Assembly (NCBI RefSeq): GCF_026339995.1
Contig: NZ_JAPEPT010000002.1
Location: 297,001-361,000, forward strand
Direction of reading: 5' to 3'
DNA length: 64,000 nucleotides
DNA from: Streptomyces sp. NBC_01481
Lineage (GTDB): Bacteria > Actinomycetota > Actinomycetes > Streptomycetales > Streptomycetaceae
The notes beneath the pieces were generated by a model. It was given only the letters and a program-made list of their open reading frames with translations. It made no database searches and was not told the DNA's origin. Shown piece after piece: positions 17,722 to 25,674 of the stretch (within the stretch, counting starts at the first letter, position 1; every line of letters starts with the position of its first letter). Both the position numbers and the translations under genes were made by a program.

Positions 17722-18603
17722 TCAGATGAGTTGAAGGAGACCCCGAAGAAGATCCCGGGTCTCGGACGGATCCGGACTGTCCTCGTGCAGACGCCTCATC
17801 ACCCGTTCGTACTGGGCCACTTCCTCGCGCTTGTCGAGATACAGGGCGCTGGTCAGCTGCTCCAGATAGACGATGTCGGAGAGGTCGGACTCGGGGAAGC
17901 GCAGCATCGTGAACGAGCCGCTCTCGCCCGCGTGCCCGCCGAAGCTGAAGGGCATCACCTGGAGCGTGATGTTCGACTGCTCGGAGATCTCGATGAGATG
18001 CCTCAACTGGCCCTGCATCACAGAGCGGTCGCCGTAGGGGCGGCGCAGCGCGGCCTCGTCGAGGACGGCATGGAAGCGGGGGGCGCGCTCGGAGACCAGA
18101 ACCTTCTGGCGTTCGAGGCGGAGCGCGACGCGGCGGTCGATCTCGGCCGTGGGGGCGTGGGGGATGCCGCGGGATACGACGGCATGGGCGTACGACTCGG
18201 TCTGCAGCAGACCGTGCACGAACTGCACTTCATAGATACGGATGAGCGAGGCGGCGCCCTCCAGACCGACGTACGTCTGGAACCAGCCCGGCAGCACATC
18301 GCCGAAGCTGTGCCACCAGCCGGCGACATTGGCCTCCTTGGCGAGACCGAGGAGGGACTCGCGCTCCGCGTCGTCGGAGACTCCGTAGAGCGTCAGCAGA
18401 TCCTCTACGTCCCTGGCCTTGAAGCTCACCCGTCCCAACTCCATGCGGCTGATCTTGGATTCGGATGCCCGGATCGAGTACCCGGCAGCCTCCCGGGTGA
18501 TGCCGCGTGATTCGCGCAGCCGCCTCAGCTGCGAGCCCAACAGGATGCGCCGTACCACCGAACCGCTCGACTCGCCTGCGGTCACGACCCCAACCCTCCC
18601 CAT
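17722..18603 (-). CDS. XRE-type regulator with DUF5753
   Basis: A 293-residue protein with an N-terminal helix-turn-helix (LGSQLRRLRESRGITREAAG through SESKISRMELG, about residues 22-56) and a DUF5753 C-terminal domain including FQTYVGLEGAASLIRIYEVQFVHGLLQT. This family occurs in dozens of copies in Streptomyces, normally next to a DUF397 gene as a regulator/partner pair. Here the DUF397 gene is about 840 bp away, beyond an HATPase gene. Confidence 0.92.
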   Translation of the reverse strand: MGRVGVVTAGESSGSVVRRILLGSQLRRLRESRGITREAAGYSIRASESKISRMELGRVSFKARDVEDLLTLYGVSDDAERESLLGLAKEANVAGWWHSFGDVLPGWFQTYVGLEGAASLIRIYEVQFVHGLLQTESYAHAVVSRGIPHAPTAEIDRRVALRLERQKVLVSERAPRFHAVLDEAALRRPYGDRSVMQGQLRHLIEISEQSNITLQVMPFSFGGHAGESGSFTMLRFPESDLSDIVYLEQLTSALYLDKREEVAQYERVMRRLHEDSPDPSETRDLLRGLLQLI

Positions 18604-18919
18604 CGACTCATGGTCCGCCTCGACTCAACTCGCTTGTCCGACTTGCCGGAGCACCCCCGAACCCCGAGACCCGGGATTCTGCCACCAAAACGCTTCAGCC
18701 CGTACTCATTCGATTACGGAAATGAGACGGCCTTGGGAAGGGCTGGAAAGAGATTGGTGGAAGAAATGAGCAAGAACCGGCACGGGGTCGGACAGGTCCG
18801 GCGCGTGCACGTGCATCTGCCCTTGCATCTGCCCTACGCATTCGGAACCATGGAGCTCGCGCACCTGCGTGCTCGTTCGTGTTGTAGCGTCACAGCCGCG
18901 ATTCCCGGGAGTGCCTCGC
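18604..18919. other. Intergenic region between divergent regulator and HATPase genes
   Basis: I see no gene. It contains the first copy of an 18-bp motif (18803-18820) and a near-tandem GCATCTGCCCTT/GCATCTGCCCTA at 18813-18836. It presumably carries both divergent promoters. Confidence 0.6.
18803..18820 (+). promoter_or_regulatory. 18-bp motif, copy upstream of the HATPase gene
   Basis: GCGTGCACGTGCATCTGC starts 117 bases upstream of the HATPase start. The same sequence, in the same orientation relative to its gene, lies about 100 bases upstream of the DUF397 gene. It is a candidate shared operator; the binding protein is unknown. Confidence 0.55.
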
Positions 18920-19429
18920 ATGGGGATGAATGGATCGACCATGCTCGCGCCGTTACGGCAGGGGCTTCCTCCTATTGATCCCGCCGCGGTCTCCAGCTCG
19001 GCCTCGTGCGCCCTGCCCGCCCGCTTCGAAGCGGTGCGCGGAGCACGGCAGTTCACCCGGACGACTCTTCGCCAGTGGGAACTGAGCGACCGTTTCGACG
19101 ATGTCGCACTGGTCGTCTCCGAACTCGTCACCAACGCACTGCGGCACGCGCTGCCCACGGAAGCGCTTCGGGAGACCCAGGAACCTCCCGTACGCCTGCA
19201 CTTGATGCGCTGGACGAACCGGCTGGTGTGCGCCGTGCGCGACCCCAGCCATGACAGCCCCGGGACGGCCGGGGAGAGCGACGACGCTCCCTTCCCGGAT
19301 CCCAGTGGCGCGGCCGAATCCGGTCGGGGCCTTTTTCTTGTGGACTCCTTCAGCGACAGCTGGGGCTGGCACCCGCTCGCCGGATCCCTGCACGGCAAGG
19401 TGGTCTGGGCGCTGTTCCGGCTCGCCTGA
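18920..19429 (+). CDS. ATP-binding anti-sigma-like HATPase (RsbW type)
   Basis: A 169-residue single-domain GHKL ATPase resembling RsbW/SpoIIAB serine kinases. The N-box is VVSELVTNALRHA and the G-box is ESGRGLFLVDSFSDSWGWH. Streptomyces encodes many such proteins next to XRE/DUF397 genes. ATG 18920 has GGGAG 8 bases upstream; the frame is open to 18869. It converges on the DUF397 gene with a 15-base gap. Partners are not evident from sequence. Confidence 0.88.
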   Translation: MGMNGSTMLAPLRQGLPPIDPAAVSSSASCALPARFEAVRGARQFTRTTLRQWELSDRFDDVALVVSELVTNALRHALPTEALRETQEPPVRLHLMRWTNRLVCAVRDPSHDSPGTAGESDDAPFPDPSGAAESGRGLFLVDSFSDSWGWHPLAGSLHGKVVWALFRLA

Positions 19430-19444
19430 TCGACCGGGCAGGAC

Positions 19445-19678
19445 CTAGACGAGGTGGTCGAACTCCCCGTCCTTGACGCCCAGAAGCAACGCTTCTATCT
19501 CCGCTGGCGTGTATACGAGTGCGGGGCCGTCCGGGTGCCGTGAGTTGCGCATCGCCACGTCCCCGCCGGGCAGCTTGGCGAACTCCACGCACGAGCCCTG
19601 GGAGTTGCTGTGCCTGCTCTTCTGCCAGACGACACCGTGCAGCTCCGTCGCCGCCATGCCGTTGTACACGTTGGGCAC
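19445..19678 (-). CDS. DUF397 domain protein
   Basis: A 77-residue protein with the DUF397 pattern: WQKSRHSNSQGSCVEFA, the GGDVAMRNSRHPDGPAL strand, and an acidic C-terminal helix. DUF397 proteins are small partners of XRE/DUF5753 regulators and behave like toxin/antitoxin-style or anti-regulator pairs in some tested cases. Its upstream region carries the second copy of the 18-bp motif. Confidence 0.9.
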   Translation of the reverse strand: MPNVYNGMAATELHGVVWQKSRHSNSQGSCVEFAKLPGGDVAMRNSRHPDGPALVYTPAEIEALLLGVKDGEFDHLV

Positions 19679-19764
19679 AAGTCGCTCCCGGGGTGCAAGA
19701 TGCAGGTGTCAACTATCCCGGATCATAGCCGTGTTCATATGCCGATGCATGGGCGGCAGCATGA

Positions 19765-19782
19765 GCAGATGCACGTGCACGC
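19765..19782 (-). promoter_or_regulatory. 18-bp motif, copy upstream of the DUF397 gene
   Basis: Read on the minus strand it is GCGTGCACGTGCATCTGC, identical to 18803-18820. It ends about 87 bases upstream of the DUF397 start. Sequence after the motif also looks loosely related in both copies, which suggests duplicated promoter regions. Confidence 0.55.
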
Positions 19783-19921
19783 CGGGTGGCCCTCCGGTTA
19801 CAGCTCCGGCGGGGCAAAACCAGACCGGCCTCCCCGAGCACCGTGAGGTGTTCCGGGAGGCTCGGGGCGGCGCACGTCGAAGTGGTCGGCAATCGGCTGG
19901 AACGGCTGCGGACAGTGGCGC

Positions 19922-20161
19922 CTACTTGCCGGAGGCGTACGGCAGCAGCGCCATCTCCCGCGCGTTCTTGATCGCCAGGGCGAGCTGCCGCTGCTGCTGG
20001 GCGCTCACCCGCGTCACCCGGCGGCTGCGGATCTTGCCGCGGTCCGAGATGAACTTCCGCAACAGGTCGGTGTCCTTGTAGTCGATGTACGTGATCTTCG
20101 CCTGGTCCAGCGGATTGGGACGGGACTTCAGCGGCTTGCGCGGCTCGGAACGGCGGGGCAT
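19922..20161 (-). CDS. rpsR: 30S ribosomal protein bS18, zinc-free paralogue
   Basis: A 79-residue S18 with [23 protein letters not shown] and the RNA-binding tail [26 protein letters not shown]. There is no cysteine, so it is the C-minus type made during zinc starvation in place of the zinc-binding form. Its ATG overlaps the stop of the upstream COG0523-like gene by one base (TGATG), indicating translational coupling. It is the last gene of the minus-strand zinc-stress operon. Confidence 0.95.
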   Translation of the reverse strand: MPRRSEPRKPLKSRPNPLDQAKITYIDYKDTDLLRKFISDRGKIRSRRVTRVSAQQQRQLALAIKNAREMALLPYASGK

Positions 20162-21297
20162 CAGACCTCCAGGAGGGAGTCGAAGGCGGGCGGCAGCCGC
20201 TTCCAGGCCTCGCGGCCGGCGGCGTATTCGGCATCGGTCAACAGGCAGGACTCGAGTAGCTGTTCCAGGCCGTCACGGTCCAGGCCGGGCGAGGTGAAGA
20301 CCAGGTGCTGGCAGCAGTCCCCGTGTTCGGGGTGCCAGTCCAGCGCGGCAGCGGCCCGGCGCACCGGCGGGACCATCTCCCAGGCGGCGTCCGGAAGCGA
20401 GGCGAGCCAGGGGCCCGCGCTCTCCACACACAGCGCACCGCCCGCGGCGTCCCAGGCCAGCAGGGTGTCGGGCCGGTCGGCGAGCCAGAAGCGGCCTCGG
20501 CTGCGGGCGGCCGCGCAGGTCAGGTCCTCCAGCGCCTGGTAGAGGCGCTCGGGGTGGAAGGGGCGGCGGCGGTGCCAGACGTACGTGGCCACACCGCAGT
20601 CGTCCGCGTCCTGCGGCAGCAGCGCACAGGCGGGGTGCTGGGCGGCGGCGGCCGCCTCGACGTCGAAGCCCGCCAGCGCCGCTCGCGCCAACTCCAGGCC
20701 GGACAGAGTCACTTGGCGGGCGGTCGGATGCAGCTGGGCGAGCAGCGCCCGGTCCTCGTCGTCGGCCTCCTCGCTGTCGACGACGGCGAGGACGGGCGCG
20801 TACTCCAGCTGGCGCGCCCAGGTGTCGGCGATCGTGCGCTGGTCACCTGCGGCGGCCGCGAGGCCCGCGTCGAGCAGGTCGTCGCCGTTGCCGAGGCAGG
20901 GCAGCAGCAGCGCCGGGTCGACGGCGGTCATCACCGCCGTGACGGCGAGGCGCCCGCCGCCGTGCGCGGCGACGACCTCGGCCATGGCCTTGGGCTCGAC
21001 CGAGTCCCAGAGCTCGACGATCGCGAGCCGGGTCGTGCCACCGTCCGCGAGCCGTTCCAGCTCGGGCACCAGGTCCTCGCGCAGCGCACAGCACGCGCAG
21101 TCGTTGACCAGCGGCGTCTCGCCGGTGCTCTGCACGCCGAGCGCGTCACGGACGGTGCGAACGACCGTGCCCTGCACGGCGGTCGACAGATCGTGGTGCA
21201 GCACGACGCTGCCCGGCACGGTGGCCAGCAGCCGCTCCACGACGGCCTTGCGGGCCTCGGAGTGCAGGCCGCAGACGAGTGCGACGGGGAGTCTCAC
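20161..21297 (-). CDS. COG0523/CobW-like protein in the zinc-stress operon
   Basis: A 378-residue protein of the CobW/ZNG1 class of putative metal-trafficking GTPases. The CxCC metal motif is present ([16 protein letters not shown]) and the C-terminal domain has [18 protein letters not shown], as in family members. The P-loop is degenerate: the start [20 protein letters not shown] lacks GxxGxGK[ST], so GTP hydrolysis is doubtful. GTG 21297 overlaps the rpmE stop by four bases (GTGA). Its place between ribosomal paralogues suggests a zinc-economy role. Confidence 0.88.
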   Translation of the reverse strand: MRLPVALVCGLHSEARKAVVERLLATVPGSVVLHHDLSTAVQGTVVRTVRDALGVQSTGETPLVNDCACCALREDLVPELERLADGGTTRLAIVELWDSVEPKAMAEVVAAHGGGRLAVTAVMTAVDPALLLPCLGNGDDLLDAGLAAAAGDQRTIADTWARQLEYAPVLAVVDSEEADDEDRALLAQLHPTARQVTLSGLELARAALAGFDVEAAAAAQHPACALLPQDADDCGVATYVWHRRRPFHPERLYQALEDLTCAAARSRGRFWLADRPDTLLAWDAAGGALCVESAGPWLASLPDAAWEMVPPVRRAAAALDWHPEHGDCCQHLVFTSPGLDRDGLEQLLESCLLTDAEYAAGREAWKRLPPAFDSLLEV

Positions 21298-21542
21298 TTC
21301 CGGCCCCCGTAACGCTTCTCGAAGCGCTCCACGCGGCCGGCCGTGTCGAGCACGCGCGCGGTGCCCGTGTAGAAGGGGTGGCTCGCCGAGGAGATCTCGA
21401 CGTCGATGACGGGGTAGGTGTTGCCGTCCTCCCACTCGACCGTCTTCTCGCCGGTGGCGGTCGATCGGGTGAGGAAGGCGAAGCCGGCCGCCTTGTCGCG
21501 GAAGACGACGGGGCCGTACGCCGGGTGGATTCCGGGCTTCAT
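21294..21542 (-). CDS. rpmE: 50S ribosomal protein bL31 type B (zinc-free)
   Basis: An 82-residue type B L31, recognisable from [25 protein letters not shown] and the basic end [10 protein letters not shown]. It has no cysteines and so does not bind zinc. It starts 19 bases after rpmG and overlaps the COG0523-like gene. In Streptomyces and Bacillus this form replaces zinc-binding L31 when zinc is scarce. Confidence 0.96.
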   Translation of the reverse strand: MKPGIHPAYGPVVFRDKAAGFAFLTRSTATGEKTVEWEDGNTYPVIDVEISSASHPFYTGTARVLDTAGRVERFEKRYGGRK

Positions 21543-21561
21543 GGGCTTGCTCCTCGGCGGG

Positions 21562-21726
21562 TCAGCGCTCTTCGCGGAAGTCGACGTGGCGGCGGGCGAT
21601 CGGGTCGTACTTGCGCAGCGTCATGCGGTCGGGGTCGTTGCGGCGGTTCTTGCGGGTCACGTAGGTGAAGCCGGTGCCTGCCGTGGAGCGGAGCTTGATG
21701 ATCGGGCGGAGTTCGTTGCGGGCCAT
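21562..21726 (-). CDS. rpmG: 50S ribosomal protein bL33, zinc-free paralogue
   Basis: A 54-residue L33 ([21 protein letters not shown]... DFREER) without the CxxC pairs of the zinc-binding form. The ATG at 21726 has no ribosome binding site. A -10-like TATCTT lies six bases before it, which fits a leaderless transcript beginning at or next to the ATG. The frame is open to 21792, but that extension runs through the regulatory palindrome. First gene of the minus-strand operon rpmG-rpmE-COG0523-rpsR. Confidence 0.95.
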   Translation of the reverse strand: MARNELRPIIKLRSTAGTGFTYVTRKNRRNDPDRMTLRKYDPIARRHVDFREER

Positions 21727-21730
21727 GGGG

Positions 21731-21776
21731 TTAAGATAAATGGAAATGGTTTCCATTACCAAATGGAAACCAGTCA
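21731..21776. promoter_or_regulatory. Bidirectional promoter with Zur-like box
   Basis: The 15-bp dyad TGGAAATGGTTTCCA (21741-21755, extending to 19 bp at 21739-21757) resembles actinobacterial Zur boxes. A second half-site, ATGGAAACCA (21763-21772), follows. On the minus strand the dyad fills the spacer between a TTGGTA-like -35 and TATCTT (21733-21738), which would block rpmG. It lies between the divergent rpmG and rpmB operons, so one site could repress both. Confidence 0.8.
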
Positions 21777-21794
21777 ACGAGAGGTGAATCACCC

Positions 21795-22031
21795 GTGTCC
21801 GCGCACTGCCAGCTGACCGGCGCCCAGCCGGGCTTCGGCAACAACATCTCCCACTCGCACCGGCGCACGTCCCGCCGCTTCGACCCCAACATCCAGCGCA
21901 AGCGCTACTGGCTCCGGAGCGAGGGCCGCCATGTCCGGCTCACGCTCAGCGCCCGCGCGATCAAGACCGTCGACACGATCGGCATCGAGGCCGCGGTGGC
22001 CCGTATCCGTGCCCGCGGGGTGAAGGTCTGA
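21795..22031 (+). CDS. rpmB: 50S ribosomal protein bL28, zinc-free paralogue
   Basis: A 78-residue L28 ([30 protein letters not shown]...). It has a single cysteine (Cys5) and lacks the second pair needed for zinc. GTG 21795 has GAGAGGTG about 8 bases upstream. First gene of the plus-strand operon, divergent from rpmG across the Zur-like box. Confidence 0.95.
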   Translation: MSAHCQLTGAQPGFGNNISHSHRRTSRRFDPNIQRKRYWLRSEGRHVRLTLSARAIKTVDTIGIEAAVARIRARGVKV

Positions 22032-22336
22032 TGGCGAAGAAGAGCAAGATCGCCCGCAATGAGCGGCGCAAGGCGGTCGTGGAGCAATTCGCGGCGCGCC
22101 GGGCGGAGTTGAAGGAGATCATCCGCCGTCCGGGCAGCAGTGAGGCCGAACGGCTCGCCGCGCAGGAGGAGTTGCGGCGTCAGCCGCGCGACGCGAGCGC
22201 CACGCGCGTGCGCAACCGGGACAGCGTGGACGGCCGGCCGCGCGGCCATCTGCGGAAGTTCGGCCTGTCGCGCGTCCGGGTGCGTGAGCAGGCACACGCC
22301 GGGTTCCTCCCGGGAGTGCGCAAGTCCTCCTGGTAG
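22031..22336 (+). CDS. rpsN: 30S ribosomal protein uS14, long zinc-free form
   Basis: A 101-residue S14 of the long, cysteine-free class ([14 protein letters not shown] at the start, [19 protein letters not shown] and SSW at the end), which can replace the short zinc-binding S14. Its ATG overlaps the rpmB stop by one base (TGATG), so the two are translationally coupled. Confidence 0.96.
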   Translation: MAKKSKIARNERRKAVVEQFAARRAELKEIIRRPGSSEAERLAAQEELRRQPRDASATRVRNRDSVDGRPRGHLRKFGLSRVRVREQAHAGFLPGVRKSSW

Positions 22337-22374
22337 CTTGGCGCGGTCTTGAAACCGACTAGGGGGACCGATAA

Positions 22375-22845
22375 GTGCACAAGCGCGTACGGATGTCAGT
22401 CGCCGCGGCGGGTCTTGTCGCCGCGCTCGCGCTGACCGGCTGTGGCAGCAGCGCCAGTGACGACGCGGGCAAGGGCAAGACCTCTGCCACGCCCACGGAA
22501 GCGGGCGGCGACGGAGGATCGGCGAGTGGGAGCATCGACGGCGCCTGGTCCGGTGTGACCGACGGCAAGCCGATCGCGCTGTCCGTCTCGGGCAAGACCG
22601 CGGCGGTCGTCGCCGACGGTCATGTCTGCACGGGCGAGGTGACGGACCACGGCAAGCCAATGCTGTCGCTGAAGTGCGCGGACGGGAACACCGACCGCAC
22701 GATGGGCTCGATCGAGTCCAACGACGGCACGAAGCTGGTGGTCTCGTGGGACGCGGGCGCGAAGGACACGCTCACCAAGACCGAGCCGGGCAAGCTGCCC
22801 AAGGGACTGCCGACGGAGCTGCCGACCGGCATCCCGGCTCCCTGA
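22375..22845 (+). CDS. Small lipoprotein of unknown function
   Basis: A 156-residue secreted lipoprotein. The signal peptide ends in lipobox LTGC with Cys23, then comes a Ser/Gly/Thr-rich linker and a beta-rich domain (GAWSGVTDGKPIALSVSGKTAAVV... GEVTDHGKPMLSLKC) with two cysteines that could pair, and a Pro/Leu-rich end. GTG 22375 has AGGGGGA 7 bases upstream. I do not recognise the family. It follows rpsN by 38 bases but has its own ribosome binding site and terminator. Confidence 0.8.
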   Translation: MHKRVRMSVAAAGLVAALALTGCGSSASDDAGKGKTSATPTEAGGDGGSASGSIDGAWSGVTDGKPIALSVSGKTAAVVADGHVCTGEVTDHGKPMLSLKCADGNTDRTMGSIESNDGTKLVVSWDAGAKDTLTKTEPGKLPKGLPTELPTGIPAP

Positions 22846-22895
22846 CGCCTCTCACGCTCTGACGCCTCCGACGTCCTGACGTACGAGGTCAGCCG

Positions 22896-22927
22896 CGGGC
22901 CGCGGACCTTCACGGGTTCGCGGCCCG
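22896..22927 (+). terminator. Hairpin after the lipoprotein gene
   Basis: CGGGCCGCG (22896-22904) pairs with CGCGGCCCG (22919-22927) and the stem extends inward through a G-U and several pairs, 51 bases after the stop at 22845. Confidence 0.6.
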
Positions 22928-23124
22928 TCGTCGTGTCAGCGGGGCCCGGCCCGGCGGCGATTGCACCGTCAACTACAACTTTGCCTTTTCTTGGTGTGGC
23001 TGCGGGGGCTGTTGGGACAGCCTCGCATGCACAGGCGGTGAGTTCGGACACGTACTGGAGCCTCAACTCCCGTGCGGAGACGCCCGGTTCACCGGCCCCC
23101 CATGCACGACCGAAAGGCACCAAC

Positions 23125-23799
23125 ATGACGATGAACCGCGCCATACGGCACGGCGGCCGACTACTGGCCCTGACCGTGGCGGCCTGCGGAATCGCGGCGG
23201 CGACCGCCCTGCCCGCATCCGCCGACGAGCAGCCGACACGGCCGGAGCTGACGGCGGACTGCGCCTCCGGCGAGGGCAAGTGCACCTTCAACTCCCCCCA
23301 GCTGGGCGAGGCGTACCTGGGTCAGTTCCGCCAGGTCTCCGACTCGCTCTACAACTGCAGTACGTCGGACGCCACTCAGTCCATGACCTGGAGCGACACC
23401 GTGGGCTCGACCGACTCGGTCGGCGTCTCGGTCACCGCGGGCGGCAAGATCGCGGGCATCATCGACCTGAGTGTGACGGCGACCTACAGCCACACCTGGA
23501 CGAGCACGCACTCGGAGAGCAGCTCGCTGGGCATGACGGTCAAGCCCGGTGAAGTGGGCTGGATCTCCCGCGCCCAGGTGATGCAGAAGGTCTCCGGCAC
23601 CTGGCAGACCCACTACGACAGCCCCAAGTGGGGTCACTACTACTGGTTCTGGGATGACACCGTCACCGGTCCTGCCGCGAACGGCACGGACGGCAAGAGC
23701 AACGCGGTGGTCGTCAAGAGCCGCAAGATGACCGACGCGGAGAAGCAGTCCTGCTCCGCCGATGCCCACGAAGGCAGGGCGTTCGTCCAGGAGCGCTGA
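23125..23799 (+). CDS. Secreted protein with a possible aerolysin/ETX-type beta fold
   Basis: A 224-residue protein with a Sec signal peptide (cleavage near ASA-DE, residue 32) and two or more cysteines in the mature part. Residues about 85-165 are alternating Ser/Thr-rich strands (TWSDTVGSTDSVGVSV, IIDLSVTATYSHTWTSTHSE, SSLGMTVKPGEVGWISR), a pattern like the transmembrane-hairpin region of aerolysin/ETX-MTX2 proteins. That fold is my inference from pattern, not a confirmed match. ATG 23125 has GAAAGG 7 bases upstream. Confidence 0.75.
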   Translation: MTMNRAIRHGGRLLALTVAACGIAAATALPASADEQPTRPELTADCASGEGKCTFNSPQLGEAYLGQFRQVSDSLYNCSTSDATQSMTWSDTVGSTDSVGVSVTAGGKIAGIIDLSVTATYSHTWTSTHSESSSLGMTVKPGEVGWISRAQVMQKVSGTWQTHYDSPKWGHYYWFWDDTVTGPAANGTDGKSNAVVVKSRKMTDAEKQSCSADAHEGRAFVQER

Positions 23800-23859
23800 C
23801 GCACGGCCCCCTGCCCTGCCCTGGGGCGGGGCAGGGATCCGCCGTCGCACGCCGTCGAC

Positions 23860-25020
23860 CTACGCGTCCCCTGCGCCCGAGCGGGACTGTTCACCGCTGA
23901 GCTTGTGGCGCTCCCGCGCCAGATGCGCTGTGTCCGCCGCCGCTCTGCCGTGGACCCAGCCCGCCTCGTCATTCGCTCCCCGCACCCGTGTGGTCGTCGT
24001 CTCGGGGAACATCCGCTCCGTGCGGTCCGTGACCGCCACGTCCCGCGCGGCCAGGACCGGCAGCAGGTCGCTTCCCTCGTCGGCCGTCACCGCGTCCGTC
24101 GCCGCCGTGAGGCGTTCGCCGAGGCGGGCGGCGTAGGACATCAGGAAGGACTGCCGGAAGGTCTTCGTCCGCTTGCGGCCGCCCGCGCGCTGGGTCGCCT
24201 CCGCGCGGGTCATCGACGTCGCGCCCTGGACGAGCAGCGAGGTGTGGAGCAGCTCGACCGCTTCCAGGTCGCCGTCGAAGCCGACGACGGTCGAGAATCC
24301 GAAGGCGCTGTTCCATACGGCGCGGCAGCGGTTCGCCGATGCGACCGCGTCCAGCAGGATCGCCTTGGCCGTTTCGTAGGGGGCGTCCACGCCGATGCGG
24401 CAGGCCGCCGGCACATCGGGGCGATGGGTCTGCGCGGCGAGCATCGCCTCGTCCAGACTGTGCCGCGCCATCAGCTCCTGGGCCTTCGCGGTGAGCGCCT
24501 CCGCCTCCTGCGGATAGCCGGTCGCCTCCGCCTTGGCGAGCAGCGCCCGGATCCGGCCGAGCATGCGCGGCTCGTGCGGCGCTGGCTCGGCGGAGAGGGG
24601 CGCGCCGGGTATCGGGCCGACCGGTTCGATCGCGGGGAGCCGGATCAGCAGGCGGTACAGCTCCAGTACGGCGGTCGCGTACGAGAAACGGTCGGCGGTG
24701 TACGGGGGCTGCTTCAGCTCGTCGAGCTGGGCCCGCCAGCGCGGGGCGAGGTGCGCGTACCGCCCGCTCTCCACCGTGATCAGCCCGGCGGCCAGCCGCT
24801 CGTGCTCGTCGTCGAGGTCGCGCCGTACGAGCCGTACGACATCGGCGGGCTGCCAGCCGCGCTCCCAGGCCCGGCGCAGGAACTCCTCGCCGCGCAGCCT
24901 CAGTTCGGCGTCGGCGGCCGGATCGGCGGCGAGCAGGGAGGCGCCGGTGTCGAGCCCTTCGTGGCCGTCGGCGTACAACGCCACGGCAAGCGCCTTCTCG
25001 ACCGTGCCGACCGTGCTCAC
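23860..25020 (-). CDS. DUF2786-like protein
   Basis: A 386-residue cytoplasmic protein. The middle contains the DUF2786 block (MLGRIRALLAKAEATGYPQEAEALTAKAQELMARHSLDEAML), followed by a C-terminal region with RKRTKTFRQSFLMSYAARLGERL that resembles the DUF7168-type partner domain. No membrane or signal sequence is seen. GTG 25020 is the best start, though its ribosome binding site GGAGG is unusually close (one base). The function is unknown. Confidence 0.78.
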   Translation of the reverse strand: MSTVGTVEKALAVALYADGHEGLDTGASLLAADPAADAELRLRGEEFLRRAWERGWQPADVVRLVRRDLDDEHERLAAGLITVESGRYAHLAPRWRAQLDELKQPPYTADRFSYATAVLELYRLLIRLPAIEPVGPIPGAPLSAEPAPHEPRMLGRIRALLAKAEATGYPQEAEALTAKAQELMARHSLDEAMLAAQTHRPDVPAACRIGVDAPYETAKAILLDAVASANRCRAVWNSAFGFSTVVGFDGDLEAVELLHTSLLVQGATSMTRAEATQRAGGRKRTKTFRQSFLMSYAARLGERLTAATDAVTADEGSDLLPVLAARDVAVTDRTERMFPETTTTRVRGANDEAGWVHGRAAADTAHLARERHKLSGEQSRSGAGDA

Positions 25021-25067
25021 GCCTCCGATGATCCCATGGGCGCCGGGGCTGCCCTCAGGGGTCGGCC

Positions 25068-25556
25068 TCAGGCCGTCGTGCGGCGCCGGCGGTACGCGAG
25101 CGTCACCGCCACCAGCAGCGGAGCCCAGGCGAGCAGCGGGACATAGCAGACCACCAGCACCGCGTCCTGGAGCGCACTGCCGTCCAGCCCGTCGCCAAGA
25201 CCGGCGAACTGGGCGTAGAACGACCAGGCGCAGAGCACGGTCAGACCGGCCGCGCCCAGCAGCGCCGGGACCACCGCGGCGCCCGGCCGTACCCTCCGCC
25301 CGCCGATCAGCGGAATCCAGCGGGGCACCACCTCGCCCCACAGGCGGACGAGCCCGAGGGTCAGCAGCGCGAGGCACTCCGCGACCACGCTGAGCATGAC
25401 GATGTACAGCCCCTCTCCCCAGTCCGGGACGGCCCGGGGGAGCAATGGCACCCCCGCGACCAGGGCGATACGCCACAGCCCGGACGGCAGGGTGACCAGC
25501 GGTACGGCGTGGGCCGCGAGCACGACCCAGCGCGGCACATTCGGCAGAGCACTCAT
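25068..25556 (-). CDS. Small multi-pass membrane protein
   Basis: A 162-residue protein with about four membrane segments (VVLAAHAVPLVTLPSGLWRIALVAG, LYIVMLSVVAECLALLTLGLV, GAAVVPALLGAAGLTVLCAWSFYA and VLVVCYVPLLAWAPLLVAVTLAY) and a basic tail YRRRRTTA. I do not recognise a function. ATG 25556 and ATG 25565 are both possible starts; the frame is open to 25724, but that extension enters the mobile element. Confidence 0.7.
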   Translation of the reverse strand: MSALPNVPRWVVLAAHAVPLVTLPSGLWRIALVAGVPLLPRAVPDWGEGLYIVMLSVVAECLALLTLGLVRLWGEVVPRWIPLIGGRRVRPGAAVVPALLGAAGLTVLCAWSFYAQFAGLGDGLDGSALQDAVLVVCYVPLLAWAPLLVAVTLAYRRRRTTA

Positions 25557-25616
25557 CTTCAGCATGCGTTCATGCTCGGGCCGGGGGTGCGCCGGTGACA
25601 TCGGCGTACGGGAGCA

Positions 25617-25644
25617 TCCCGCTCCGCCGCGCGGCGGAGCGGGA
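25617..25644. repeat. Perfect 28-bp palindrome
   Basis: The palindrome is centred between 25630 and 25631 (half TCCCGCTCCGCCGC) and has no loop. It lies between the small membrane protein gene and the MITE-like element. It may extrude a cruciform, or be a terminator left from an older arrangement. Confidence 0.6.
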
Positions 25645-25674
25645 CGTACGACCAGGCGGCGGTCCAAGGCAGAC

